Positions 1 to 6,037 of a DNA stretch of 16,303 bases are shown one piece after another. How positions within the stretch are numbered: position 1 is the stretch's first letter; each line of letters begins with the position of its first letter. The DNA lies in assembly GCA_037440525.1 (NCBI GenBank), contig JBBITW010000077.1, forward strand, positions 1 through 16,303. The letters run 5' to 3'. The notes under the pieces were generated by a model. The model saw nothing but the letters and a program-made list of their open reading frames with translations, did no database searches and was not told where the DNA came from. The translations under genes and the position numbers were made by a program. This DNA is from JBBITW01 sp037440525 (GTDB lineage Bacteria; Desulfobacterota; BSN033; UBA1163).

Positions 1-1
1 A

Positions 2-313
2 CTTTATGAAGAATAGGTTAAGGCCGATTGTTATGAAGTGATTACAGCCCGAAATGGGAAAGAGGCCATCAAAAGGTTGGAAGAGGTAAGGCCTGATCTT
101 ATTGTCCTCGACATCGTCATGCCAGTAATGAATGGATTAGAAGCCCTCGGAAGGATTTTAAGCAAGGAAAGAAAAATCCCCATTATCCTTAATACCTCAT
201 ATCCTGATTATAGGCAGGATTTTATGACATGGGCAGCTGATGCTTATGTAACAAAATCGAGCGACCTCAAAGAATTGAAGGATAAGATCAAAGAACTTCT
301 TGAGAGGAATTAA
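2..313 (+). pseudogene. Response regulator receiver domain, 5'-truncated by window, with in-frame TAG
   Basis: The frame running to the TAA at 311-313 is the C-terminal part of a CheY-like receiver domain. It shows the phospho-acceptor Asp in LIVLDIVMP, the conserved Thr/Ser in ILNTSYPDY and the conserved Lys in YVTKSS. Read back to base 2, the frame gives LYEE, a TAG stop at 14-16, then VKADCYEVITARNG. This matches the usual alpha-1/beta-2 region of receivers on both sides of the stop, so TAG looks like a GAG (Glu) codon changed by one base. The only downstream in-frame start is GTG at 38. It has no Shine-Dalgarno sequence and would drop the acidic pocket and first helix, so 38-313 is unlikely to be a complete gene. 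The stop abuts the glgC start with no gap, suggesting coupled expression. The N-terminus lies outside the window. A sequencing error is an alternative to a real nonsense mutation. Confidence 0.65.
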
Positions 314-1534
314 GTGTCGTTGGGTAAGGTGAAAAGGGTCCTTGCCATGATCTTGGCGGGTGGCCGGGGGGAAAGGCTCTATCCACTAACTCGAGATCAG
401 GCAAAACCTGCTGTCTCTTTCGGAGGCATTTATAGAATAATCGATTTTACCCTCTCTAACTGTATTAATTCTAATATTCGCCAGATCTATGTGCTCACCC
501 AATATAAATCAATATCGCTTCACCGTCACATTCAACTGGGTTGGAATATTCTCTCAGCCCCCCTTGGAGAGTTTGTAGAAGTCATACCTGCCCAGCAAAG
601 AATTAGTGATCAGTGGTATCAGGGGACTGCTGATGCAATCTATCAAAATATCTATACACTTCAGGAAGAAAGGCCTGATGTTGTTCTCATACTCTCTGGT
701 GATCATATCTATAAAATGGACTATCAAAGGATGATAGCCTTTCATCTTGAGAAGGGGGCTGATCTTACTGTATCTGTCATTCGCATGGATCGGAGTCTAT
801 CAAGAGAATTTGGTGTGGTTGAGATTGATAAGGAGTGGCGTATTACAGGATTTCAGGAAAAGCCTGAGGAACCAAAGACCATACCCGAAGATCCTCAAGG
901 AATTCTTGCCTCAATGGGAATCTACATCTTTAATACCGAAATCATGGTGAAGAGATTAATTGAAGATGCCCGAAGTGACTCGAGTCATGACTTTGGAAGG
1001 GATATCATTCCGGCGATGATTAAAAGAGACAGGGTTTTTGCTTTTGATTTCAGGCTTGGAGATCCAGGGGGAACAGGTTACTGGAGGGATGTTGGGACTA
1101 TAGATGCTTACTATGAGGCTAATATGGATCTTGTGAATGTGACACCACAGCTAAACCTTTATGATCCTCATTGGCCCATTCACACATATCAACCCCCATA
1201 TCCCCCTGCTAAGACTGTCATCGTTGAGGAAGGAAGGGTTGGAACTGCAATTAGTTCTATTACATCAAATGGATGTATCATTAGTGGGGGGATCGTTAAG
1301 AGGTCTGTAATATCGCCGAGGGTGATGGTTCACAGTTATACTGAGATTGAGGACTCAATCCTATTTGAGGGGGTTGATATTGGAAGATATGCGAGGATTC
1401 GAAGGGCAATTATTGATAGTGAAGTTCATATACCACAGGGGATGGAAATTGGTTACAATCTCGATCAGGATTCAAAGCGATTCACAGTAACTGGGTCTGG
1501 AATTGTCGTTGTCCCTAAATGGATCAAACTCTGA
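314..1534 (+). CDS. glgC: Glucose-1-phosphate adenylyltransferase (ADP-glucose pyrophosphorylase)
   Basis: This cytosolic enzyme makes ADP-glucose from ATP and glucose-1-phosphate, the committed step of bacterial glycogen synthesis. At 406 aa it is close to the usual length of about 400-430. The nucleotidyltransferase signature AGGRGERLYPLT is near residues 15-26, followed by KPAVSFGGIYRIIDF, the metal-site region SGDHIYKMDY (about 129-137) and the sugar-phosphate lysine in GFQEKPEEP (about 183). SHDFGRDIIP and GYWRDVGTIDAYYEAN, both typical of GlgC, come next. The last 110 or so residues have the hexapeptide-like pattern of the left-handed beta-helix. The GTG start at 314 has GAGAGGAA upstream and directly follows the stop of the response regulator. 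A GTG at 329 is also possible. No other glycogen gene is in the window. Confidence 0.95.
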   Translation: MSLGKVKRVLAMILAGGRGERLYPLTRDQAKPAVSFGGIYRIIDFTLSNCINSNIRQIYVLTQYKSISLHRHIQLGWNILSAPLGEFVEVIPAQQRISDQWYQGTADAIYQNIYTLQEERPDVVLILSGDHIYKMDYQRMIAFHLEKGADLTVSVIRMDRSLSREFGVVEIDKEWRITGFQEKPEEPKTIPEDPQGILASMGIYIFNTEIMVKRLIEDARSDSSHDFGRDIIPAMIKRDRVFAFDFRLGDPGGTGYWRDVGTIDAYYEANMDLVNVTPQLNLYDPHWPIHTYQPPYPPAKTVIVEEGRVGTAISSITSNGCIISGGIVKRSVISPRVMVHSYTEIEDSILFEGVDIGRYARIRRAIIDSEVHIPQGMEIGYNLDQDSKRFTVTGSGIVVVPKWIKL

Positions 1535-1564
1535 AACTAAAAGATAAAAGATACTGGGTTTAAA

Positions 1565-1626
1565 GGTTAGGGCAAGGACTCCAGTTCGGGAATATGGTTA
1601 TGTCTTTGGTCTTTTTAACATTAACC
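1565..1626. repeat. Family B inverted-repeat element, degenerate copy B1
   Basis: The left arm GGTTAGGGCAAGGACTCCAG and the right arm ending in TTAACATTAACC form an imperfect inverted repeat of the kind seen more clearly at 4826-4964 and 12605-12710. This copy is the shortest and most diverged. It lies just after glgC and immediately before element A1, so it could act as a transcript-end hairpin, but there is no U-tract typical of an intrinsic terminator. Confidence 0.4.
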
Positions 1627-1655
1627 TTCTGACTTTACGGCATACCTGATTTATA

Positions 1656-1879
1656 AGAAGTTTCTGAAAAATTATTAAAAACTATTCTTTTAGACTGGGG
1701 AGGTAGGGTGAAAAAGCCTTCGAGCGGATACCTCTAATAGTTTAGCACTAATGATTAACACCCTGAAAATGCTTGATTTTCTTTGAAGTGATTGTAAACA
1801 ATTTAACTTCTTATTGTCCTTATTCGAAGGGTTTGGAACCCTACCTCCCCTGTCATCTCAGGACTTTTTCAGAACTCTC
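1656..1879 (+). repeat. Family A MITE-like element, copy A1
   Basis: This non-coding element of about 225 bp is closely similar to 8040-8265. It has outer inverted ends (AGAAGTTTCTGAAAAA at left; the reverse complement of the right end is AGAGAGTTCTGAAAAAG). Inside them is a second pair of inverted arms: GGGGAGGTAGGGT at 1697-1709 and ACCCTACCTCCCC at 1838-1850. Each end is flanked by TA (1654-1655 and 1880-1881). The core contains the shared tract around CCTCTAATAGTTTAGCACT. With B1 it fills most of the gene-free stretch 1535-1957; I see nothing else there. Confidence 0.8.
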
Positions 1880-1957
1880 TATAAGTCTTACTAAAAGACA
1901 CTTTCAATGATTGATTTATAAAATGGCTGTTATTTTTAAATAGTGATGGATTTAAAA

Positions 1958-2137
1958 TCAGTTATTGAGATCCAAAACGTCACTGATGTTAAGTTCAAGC
2001 ATCTTAACAGAGGCAAGTATCCGCTCTGCATTTTGGTCAATCGCCTGAATACCTCCTGAGATTTCTTTTAATTCCTGAGCCGCCTTTTTAATAGTTTTAA
2101 TTCGGGCATCCATCCTTTTTAAATCTCTTCGATTCAT
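1958..2137 (-). CDS. Small hypothetical protein, 59 aa, predicted helical/coiled coil
   Basis: This short gene encodes a 59-residue protein starting MNRRDLKRMDARIKTIKKAA and ending in NISDVLDLNN. It is rich in Lys, Arg, Glu, Ile and Leu with heptad-like spacing, so it is probably almost all helix. It has no signal peptide, membrane segment or cysteine. AAAGGG precedes the ATG at a reasonable distance. It lies 55 bp downstream of the 150-aa coiled-coil gene on the same strand and may be co-transcribed with it. The coding reading is supported by uninterrupted protein-like composition, though the length is below common gene-calling limits. Function is not recognised. The type resembles small conserved proteins I associate with Deltaproteobacteria, but I cannot name a family. 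Confidence 0.65.
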   Translation of the reverse strand: MNRRDLKRMDARIKTIKKAAQELKEISGGIQAIDQNAERILASVKMLELNISDVLDLNN

Positions 2138-2192
2138 TTTTATCCCTTTTCAAAAACTCAAATAAATTCAAATTTCAAAAATTTAAGTTCCT

Positions 2193-2645
2193 TTAAAGCA
2201 ATCCAATACGTTTCAAAGCCTCTCTGAAATTTTCATCCTTTAAAGCAAATTCTTTTAATGCCCTCTCTATTCTTTCTTCCCGTTCCTCAAGTTCCCTATT
2301 TTTTCTTATAGCTGGGGCCAGGGCAGTTCTCCTGTCCCAGAGTACAAATCCAATAAGAGCAAAAATGCCGGCGAAGGTGATCCCAAATCCCCAGAGCAAA
2401 AAATCCTTTAATTCAATCCTTACAAAATTTATATCTCCCTTTAATTCTGCCCTAACCGTATTGATTTCTTTCCTTATCTCTTTTAATTCTATTTTCAATT
2501 CATCCTTTGTCACCATACGTTCTTCAATTCGAATCAAACTTTCTTTGGTATCCCGAGCTTCTTTCCCTTCACTCGCTAATCCCTGGGAAAAAAGGATGAA
2601 AGTTAATAATAACACCAGTGCCATATTTGAAATTCCTTTAATCAT
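2193..2645 (-). CDS. Hypothetical membrane-anchored coiled-coil protein, 150 aa
   Basis: The N-terminal hydrophobic stretch (about residues 6-24, ending near GLASEG) looks like a signal peptide. A charged helical region follows (about 30-80) with heptad-like periodicity (EERMVTKDELKIELKEIRKE). Next is one transmembrane segment (about 83-104, LLWGFGITFAGIFALIGFVLW), then WDRRTALAPAIRKNRELEER and a second charged helix to the C-terminus. The likely arrangement is an inner-membrane protein with an extracytoplasmic coiled coil and a cytoplasmic helical tail. AAGGAG lies upstream of the ATG, and a candidate sigma-70 promoter is at 2686-2714. I recognise the architecture as a recurring uncharacterised type but cannot assign a function. 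It appears independent of the catabolic cluster. Confidence 0.8.
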   Translation of the reverse strand: MIKGISNMALVLLLTFILFSQGLASEGKEARDTKESLIRIEERMVTKDELKIELKEIRKEINTVRAELKGDINFVRIELKDFLLWGFGITFAGIFALIGFVLWDRRTALAPAIRKNRELEEREERIERALKEFALKDENFREALKRIGLL

Positions 2646-2685
2646 CTCTTCTTCTCCTTCATTTTTTTATCATTAATCCAATTTA

Positions 2686-2714
2686 TTTATATCATTTTTT
2701 CTATAACCTGCCAA
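2686..2714 (-). promoter_or_regulatory. Candidate sigma-70 promoter for the 150-aa/59-aa gene pair
   Basis: On the minus strand, TTGGCA (2714-2709) and TATAAA (2691-2686) are separated by 17 bp. The inferred start site is near 2679, about 34 nt before the ATG at 2645. This leaves room for the AAGGAG ribosome binding site. Prediction by eye only. Confidence 0.5.
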
Positions 2715-2810
2715 TAGTATATTTTCTTTTACTGTAATGCATAATCGAAGCGGTGAATTAGATTCTATTTAAGGTAGTTCTTCTTTGCTCTCGATTATAT
2801 TCCCCCGACT

Positions 2811-2844
2811 GGCAGGCAGGTGCCTGGAATTTTAATATTAAAAT
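2811..2844. repeat. Short palindromes downstream of the CoA ligase gene
   Basis: Two small dyads lie right after the stop of the 2846-4195 gene. One is the 16-bp AT palindrome ATTTTAATATTAAAAT (2829-2844). The other is a short GC hairpin, CAGGC-AGGT-GCCTG (2813-2826), whose sequence resembles the GGCAGGC palindrome at 4685-4701. They may mark the end of the catabolic transcript, but neither is followed by a convincing U-tract. Confidence 0.35.
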
Positions 2845-2845
2845 G

Positions 2846-4195
2846 TTAACCTTGTTTTCTTAGGTCTTTAAATCTTTTTGCCTTTACCTCATAGCGGGGT
2901 AAAGAATTGTATGGGTGGACTTCAATATTATAACCAAGGTTTGTCTTTAGTCGAAGCTGGTCTCTAAGTTGATTTAGAATCGACTCACGGTTCCTTTCTT
3001 CGTCAGGTAATATTTCAATCTTCAGTGTGATATCATCAAGATCACCTTTTTTTGTGACAATCACCTCAAATTCATTGCTTAATCCGTGGATGGAGCGAAC
3101 AACCTCTTCTATAGCAGAAGGGGCGAGAAGAACACCTTTAACCTTAGTTATATCGTCTGCTCTTCCAACAACTCCTCCCTTGATAAGACGGAAGGTCCTT
3201 CCACATGGACAGGGATCTTTTGCCCATTCTCCTATATCCTTTGAGTCAAATCGAATACATGGTTGGGCCATACGATCGAGGGCAGTAATAACGATCTTTC
3301 CCCTTCTTTCGGGTTCTTCTATGAGTTCACCTGTTTCGATATCCTCTAATTGCAAGAGGAAGAATGCTTCATTTACATGGAGGCCACCAGGTTGAGCCGT
3401 GCATTCATAACCCCATGCACCGATTTCTGTGGCGCCTACATGGTCATAAACCTTTGCACCCCATGCCTCTTCCATCCTTTTTTTTGTCGACGGGATACTT
3501 GCCCCAGGCTCTCCTGCGCATGTGATCTTTCTGATGGTAAGGTCTTTGGCTGGATCAATACCCAATTTCTTTCTTGCTGTATCAGCCATTCCAAGGACAT
3601 ATGTTGGTGTGGCCATCATTGCGGTTGCTCGAAGCTCCTGAATCTTTAGTATTCGAGCCTCTGTATCGAGAACTCCTCCAGGAACAACTTCGCAACCAAT
3701 CTTTTCCGCTGCATAATGGCCTGCCCAGAAGGCAATAAAGATATTGTATCCAAAAGGGATGAATACTCTATCAGTTTTTCTAAACCCATGGGAATAGAGA
3801 ATATAAGCCCATGATTCGGAGAACCATTCCCAGTCCTGCCATGTATCGGGCTGATAGACAGGTATCCCTGTTGTTCCGCTTGTTTGACGGAATTCAGTAA
3901 CATCCTCAAGAGGGACGCAGAGTGCATCTCCATATGGAAAAGGATCCTTTCTCTGTATATCCCTCATCATAGCCTTTTCAACCTTAGGTACCTTTAATAC
4001 ATCTTCATAGGTCTTAATATCTTCAGGCTCAAGGCCAGCATCTTGGTAGAGTTTTCGGTGAAATTTAGATCTTTCATATGCCCACTTGAGGATCTTTTTG
4101 AATTTTTTAAGTTGTAACTGCCTCAATTTTTCAATTGGGAGTGTTTCTATTACTGGATTCCAGTAAATCTCCGATCCTTTTATTATATTCTTCAT
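2846..4195 (-). CDS. PaaK-type (phenylacetate/benzoate-like) CoA ligase, copy 1
   Basis: This is an adenylate-forming enzyme of the phenylacetate-CoA ligase family. Such enzymes activate an aromatic or related carboxylic acid with ATP and CoA in the cytosol. At 449 aa it has the usual length of about 430-450. Visible motifs are the phosphate-binding loop RQTSGTTGIPV (about 103-113), PGGVLDTEARI, CAGEPGASIP, the adenine-binding motif YDHVGATEIG, FDSKDIGE, and CPCGRTFRLIKGGVVGR with the cysteine pair typical of PaaK. The ribose/hinge region is VGRADDITKVKG, and the catalytic lysine is in PRYEVKAKRF (about K438). The ATG overlaps the stop of the LpdD-like gene as ATGA, so translation is probably coupled. 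It is the last gene of the cluster. The substrate is unknown. It is clearly a paralogue of the ligase at 9477-10793 but differs in the hinge (VKGVLLAPS against IRGLNVFPS). Confidence 0.92.
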   Translation of the reverse strand: MKNIIKGSEIYWNPVIETLPIEKLRQLQLKKFKKILKWAYERSKFHRKLYQDAGLEPEDIKTYEDVLKVPKVEKAMMRDIQRKDPFPYGDALCVPLEDVTEFRQTSGTTGIPVYQPDTWQDWEWFSESWAYILYSHGFRKTDRVFIPFGYNIFIAFWAGHYAAEKIGCEVVPGGVLDTEARILKIQELRATAMMATPTYVLGMADTARKKLGIDPAKDLTIRKITCAGEPGASIPSTKKRMEEAWGAKVYDHVGATEIGAWGYECTAQPGGLHVNEAFFLLQLEDIETGELIEEPERRGKIVITALDRMAQPCIRFDSKDIGEWAKDPCPCGRTFRLIKGGVVGRADDITKVKGVLLAPSAIEEVVRSIHGLSNEFEVIVTKKGDLDDITLKIEILPDEERNRESILNQLRDQLRLKTNLGYNIEVHPYNSLPRYEVKAKRFKDLRKQG

Positions 4196-4611
4196 TCAGA
4201 TTTCCCTCCTGCCTCCTTTATATTAGATCGGGGAATAGGGGCTATCTTTTTTAAAATTTTTTTGGGTATCTCCTCCACCATCTTTTCGAGCATCTTGATT
4301 TCTCTCGGGCTTAGATTGTCCCAATGAATCCCTGCTGTGACAACAACATTCCTTCTAAGAAGGGTGGCAAGTCTTTCTGATATCTTCTTAACAAGGATGT
4401 CTTCTTTATGACCGGTGAAGGTAAAGTTAGATGAAGTAGCACTCCATTTTTTTGAATCTCTAAGACTCGGTCTTGGAACAGCTATACCAATTGCCCCAAT
4501 ATGAGGCCTTGTTCCCCCCCATATAGACACCAAAAGATCTTCCCCCAATTCCTGAACCAAGGTATGAATCTTGAAGGCCCCTTTTTTTATCTCAAAGACA
4601 TAGCTTTTCAT
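4192..4611 (-). CDS. LpdD-like protein (prenylated-flavin decarboxylase accessory family)
   Basis: This 139-aa soluble protein carries VSIWGGTRPHIGAIGIAVPR (about 28-47), SATSSNFTFTGHKEDILVKK and RRNVVVTAGIHWDNLS. I associate this set of motifs with the LpdD-like family, described as a prenylated-flavin chaperone for UbiD-type decarboxylases such as gallate decarboxylase. Assignment is from recalled motifs, not a search. The UbiD protein at 13987-15423 would be the natural partner, although the genes are about 9 kb apart. A good sigma-70 promoter ends only 12 nt before the ATG, and there is no Shine-Dalgarno sequence, so the mRNA is probably leaderless. It is followed by a CoA ligase with an ATGA overlap. 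Confidence 0.72.
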   Translation of the reverse strand: MKSYVFEIKKGAFKIHTLVQELGEDLLVSIWGGTRPHIGAIGIAVPRPSLRDSKKWSATSSNFTFTGHKEDILVKKISERLATLLRRNVVVTAGIHWDNLSPREIKMLEKMVEEIPKKILKKIAPIPRSNIKEAGGKSE

Positions 4612-4623
4612 CGAACCGAGTAA

Positions 4624-4652
4624 ATTTTATTAAGTTATTTTTATTTTGTCAA
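4624..4652 (-). promoter_or_regulatory. Candidate sigma-70 promoter for the LpdD-like gene and CoA ligase
   Basis: On the minus strand, a perfect TTGACA (4652-4647), a 17-bp spacer and TAAAAT (4629-4624) precede the ATG at 4611. The expected start site is within about 6 nt of the ATG, which implies a leaderless transcript. The -35 lies at the edge of, and perhaps inside, repeat element A3. Confidence 0.65.
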
Positions 4653-4684
4653 TTGTAAAGGTGAGGTGGGGTGGAAAAACCTTC

Positions 4685-4701
4685 GCCTGCCTGAGGCAGG
4701 C
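4685..4701. repeat. 17-bp GC-rich palindrome inside element A3
   Basis: GCCTGCC-TGA-GGCAGGC forms a 7-bp stem with a 3-nt loop. It interrupts the left arm of A3 exactly where copies A1 and A2 have GAGCGG, so it looks like a small insertion. A related GGCAGGCAGG tract lies at 2811-2820. Confidence 0.55.
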
Positions 4702-4825
4702 AAGAGCAAATACCTATAATAATATGGCACCATTGATTAATACCTTGAAAATGCTTAATTTTCTCTTAAATGATTGTAATCAATTGTCATTGCCACTTGG
4801 CCTCCCACGAACAATGAAAATATTC

Positions 4826-4964
4826 AGGTTAAGGCAAAGGTTAGGAAGCCGGTTTAGGCAAGGTGAATGGGTGAAGGAAGTTTTTCCACCAGAGGCGGAC
4901 CCACCTGTGGCAGAAAGACCAATTGCCTAACCTATCAACAAAACTGGCTTCTTAGCCTTAACCT
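4826..4964. repeat. Family B inverted-repeat element, copy B2
   Basis: The left arm AGGTTAAGGCAAAGGTTAGG (4826 on) continues into AAGCCGGTTT. The right arm AAACTGGCTTCTTAGCC runs on to TTAACCT, ending at 4964. The arms are inverted repeats of about 27 bp with a few mismatches. The ends AGGTTAAGGC/GCCTTAACCT are perfect. The element is non-coding and nested in or overlapping the right half of A3. Confidence 0.65.
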
Positions 4965-5012
4965 TCAAACCAACCACTATTTTTTCAGAGGTCTCTTAAT
5001 AAAATAATGACA

Positions 5013-6020
5013 TTACTTTAATTTTAGAAGGCTTCGGGCGTTGCCTTCATAGATGGCGTATCTGTCCTCGTCGCTAATATCCAAGCTATCTATAATCTCT
5101 ATTGTCCAGCGGATATAGGCTGAGCCTCTCTCAGGATCGAAGGGCATATCTGAACCAAATAATATTTTTTTCGAACCAAAGAATTTCAGTCCACAGATGG
5201 TTGCCTCCCTCGCACCAAAAAGGGCCGTATCTGCATAAAAGAGATGGAAATAATCGATGGGTCTCTTTTTAAGTCTTTTCAAAAGAGAAGTATAATCTTC
5301 ATCTGAAGTTCTTTTTCCAAGTTGATCCCAACCTGGCCCAACTCGTCCCTCAAAATAAGGGATCATCCCACCCATATGGTGGGTGATGATCTTGATATCT
5401 GGATGTTTATCAAAAAGGCCGGAAAAGACGAGATGTGCCATAGCCACGCTCGTTTCATAGGGCCATCCAAATGTCCACCATATCTCGTAGTGGCTCTTTG
5501 GTTCGCTCTTGTAATCCGAAAAATCAGCCCCTCTTGCAGGATGTATCCATATGGGTAGATCAAATTCTGCCATGAGGTCGAATAGGGGCATGGTTTCTGG
5601 CTTTGTAAGAGGCCTACCAAGGACATTTGTAAATACCTGAATACCCCGAGCACCAAGATCATTTATCGCCCGTTCTGTCTCTTCAATAATTCCTTCAGGA
5701 TCGTTCATTGGCAATGAAGCTATGAAACCAGGAAAGCGGTCAGGATATTTTTGAACAAGCTCTGCCATTCCGTCGTTTGCAAGTTTTGCCATCTCTTTAG
5801 AAATTGGAGGAGGGCCAAATGTTTCAATTGGTGGATTGGCAATACATATGATCTGAACATAGTCTTCGAACCTGTCCATGATTCTGAATCTTTCATCAAG
5901 ATCAACGATACAGGGGATATTCCTTACTCGCTTATTTATATCCTTTGCGTCGGGTAAAATACTGAGCATCTTTTCATAAAATGATTTTGGGAATATGTGA
6001 TTAAAGATATCGATCTTCAT
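5013..6020 (-). CDS. ACMSD-like amidohydrolase (decarboxylase/hydrolase), copy 1
   Basis: This 335-aa TIM-barrel metal enzyme is of the amidohydrolase_2 (ACMSD-like) type. That group includes aminocarboxymuconate-semialdehyde, gamma-resorcylate and 5-carboxyvanillate decarboxylases. Seen are LPIWIHPARGADFSDY (His about 160), TFGWPYETSVAMAHLVFSG, IITHHMGGMIPYFEGR (His about 214-215), FYADTALFG, and ILFGSDMPFDPERG (metal Asp about 291). These are the standard motifs of the group. The N-terminal metal motif, normally HxH, reads MKIDIFNHI, with Phe in place of the first His. The same change occurs in the paralogue at 11515-12513. GAGGAG precedes the ATG, and the TRAP permease ends 17 nt upstream, so the two are co-transcribed. 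Decarboxylase or hydrolase activity cannot be decided from sequence alone. Confidence 0.88.
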   Translation of the reverse strand: MKIDIFNHIFPKSFYEKMLSILPDAKDINKRVRNIPCIVDLDERFRIMDRFEDYVQIICIANPPIETFGPPPISKEMAKLANDGMAELVQKYPDRFPGFIASLPMNDPEGIIEETERAINDLGARGIQVFTNVLGRPLTKPETMPLFDLMAEFDLPIWIHPARGADFSDYKSEPKSHYEIWWTFGWPYETSVAMAHLVFSGLFDKHPDIKIITHHMGGMIPYFEGRVGPGWDQLGKRTSDEDYTSLLKRLKKRPIDYFHLFYADTALFGAREATICGLKFFGSKKILFGSDMPFDPERGSAYIRWTIEIIDSLDISDEDRYAIYEGNARSLLKLK

Positions 6021-6037
6021 TAGATTTCTCCTCTAAA

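Larger units (their letters stand above)
4633..4996 (+). repeat. Family A MITE-like element, copy A3, composite and rearranged
   Basis: The left inner arm GAGGTGGGGTGGAAAAACCTTCG (4663 onward) and the core tract with GATTAATACCTTGAAAATGCTT match copies A1 and A2. The right outer end TTTTTTCAGAGGTCTCT (to 4996) is followed by TA. This copy is longer because it holds a 17-bp GC palindrome at 4685-4701 and the arms of a family B element at 4826-4964. Within those arms, TTTTTCCACC...CCCACCT looks like the displaced right inner arm of A. The left outer end is degenerate, so the left boundary is a guess based on a TA at 4631-4632. The element fills most of the gene-free stretch 4612-5012. The 94-codon open frame on the + strand here is an accident of the repeat. 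Confidence 0.6.

Noticed and set aside
14..16. TAG as pyrrolysine or programmed readthrough
   Set aside because: There is no supporting element or pyl gene in view. A Glu codon mutated by one base is the simpler explanation.
1535..1957. CRISPR array suspected from repeated blocks
   Set aside because: The repeats are long inverted elements scattered across the window, not short direct repeats with regular spacers.
2646..2664. Six-codon leader (MKEKKR) overlapping the ATG of the 150-aa gene
   Set aside because: The ATG is part of ATGAAGGAG, whose AAGGAG serves as the RBS of the real gene. A purine-rich RBS can produce such a frame by chance.
4646..4930. 94-codon open frame on the + strand
   Set aside because: It lies wholly inside repeat elements A3 and B2, its sequence follows the repeats, and it has no protein-like features.
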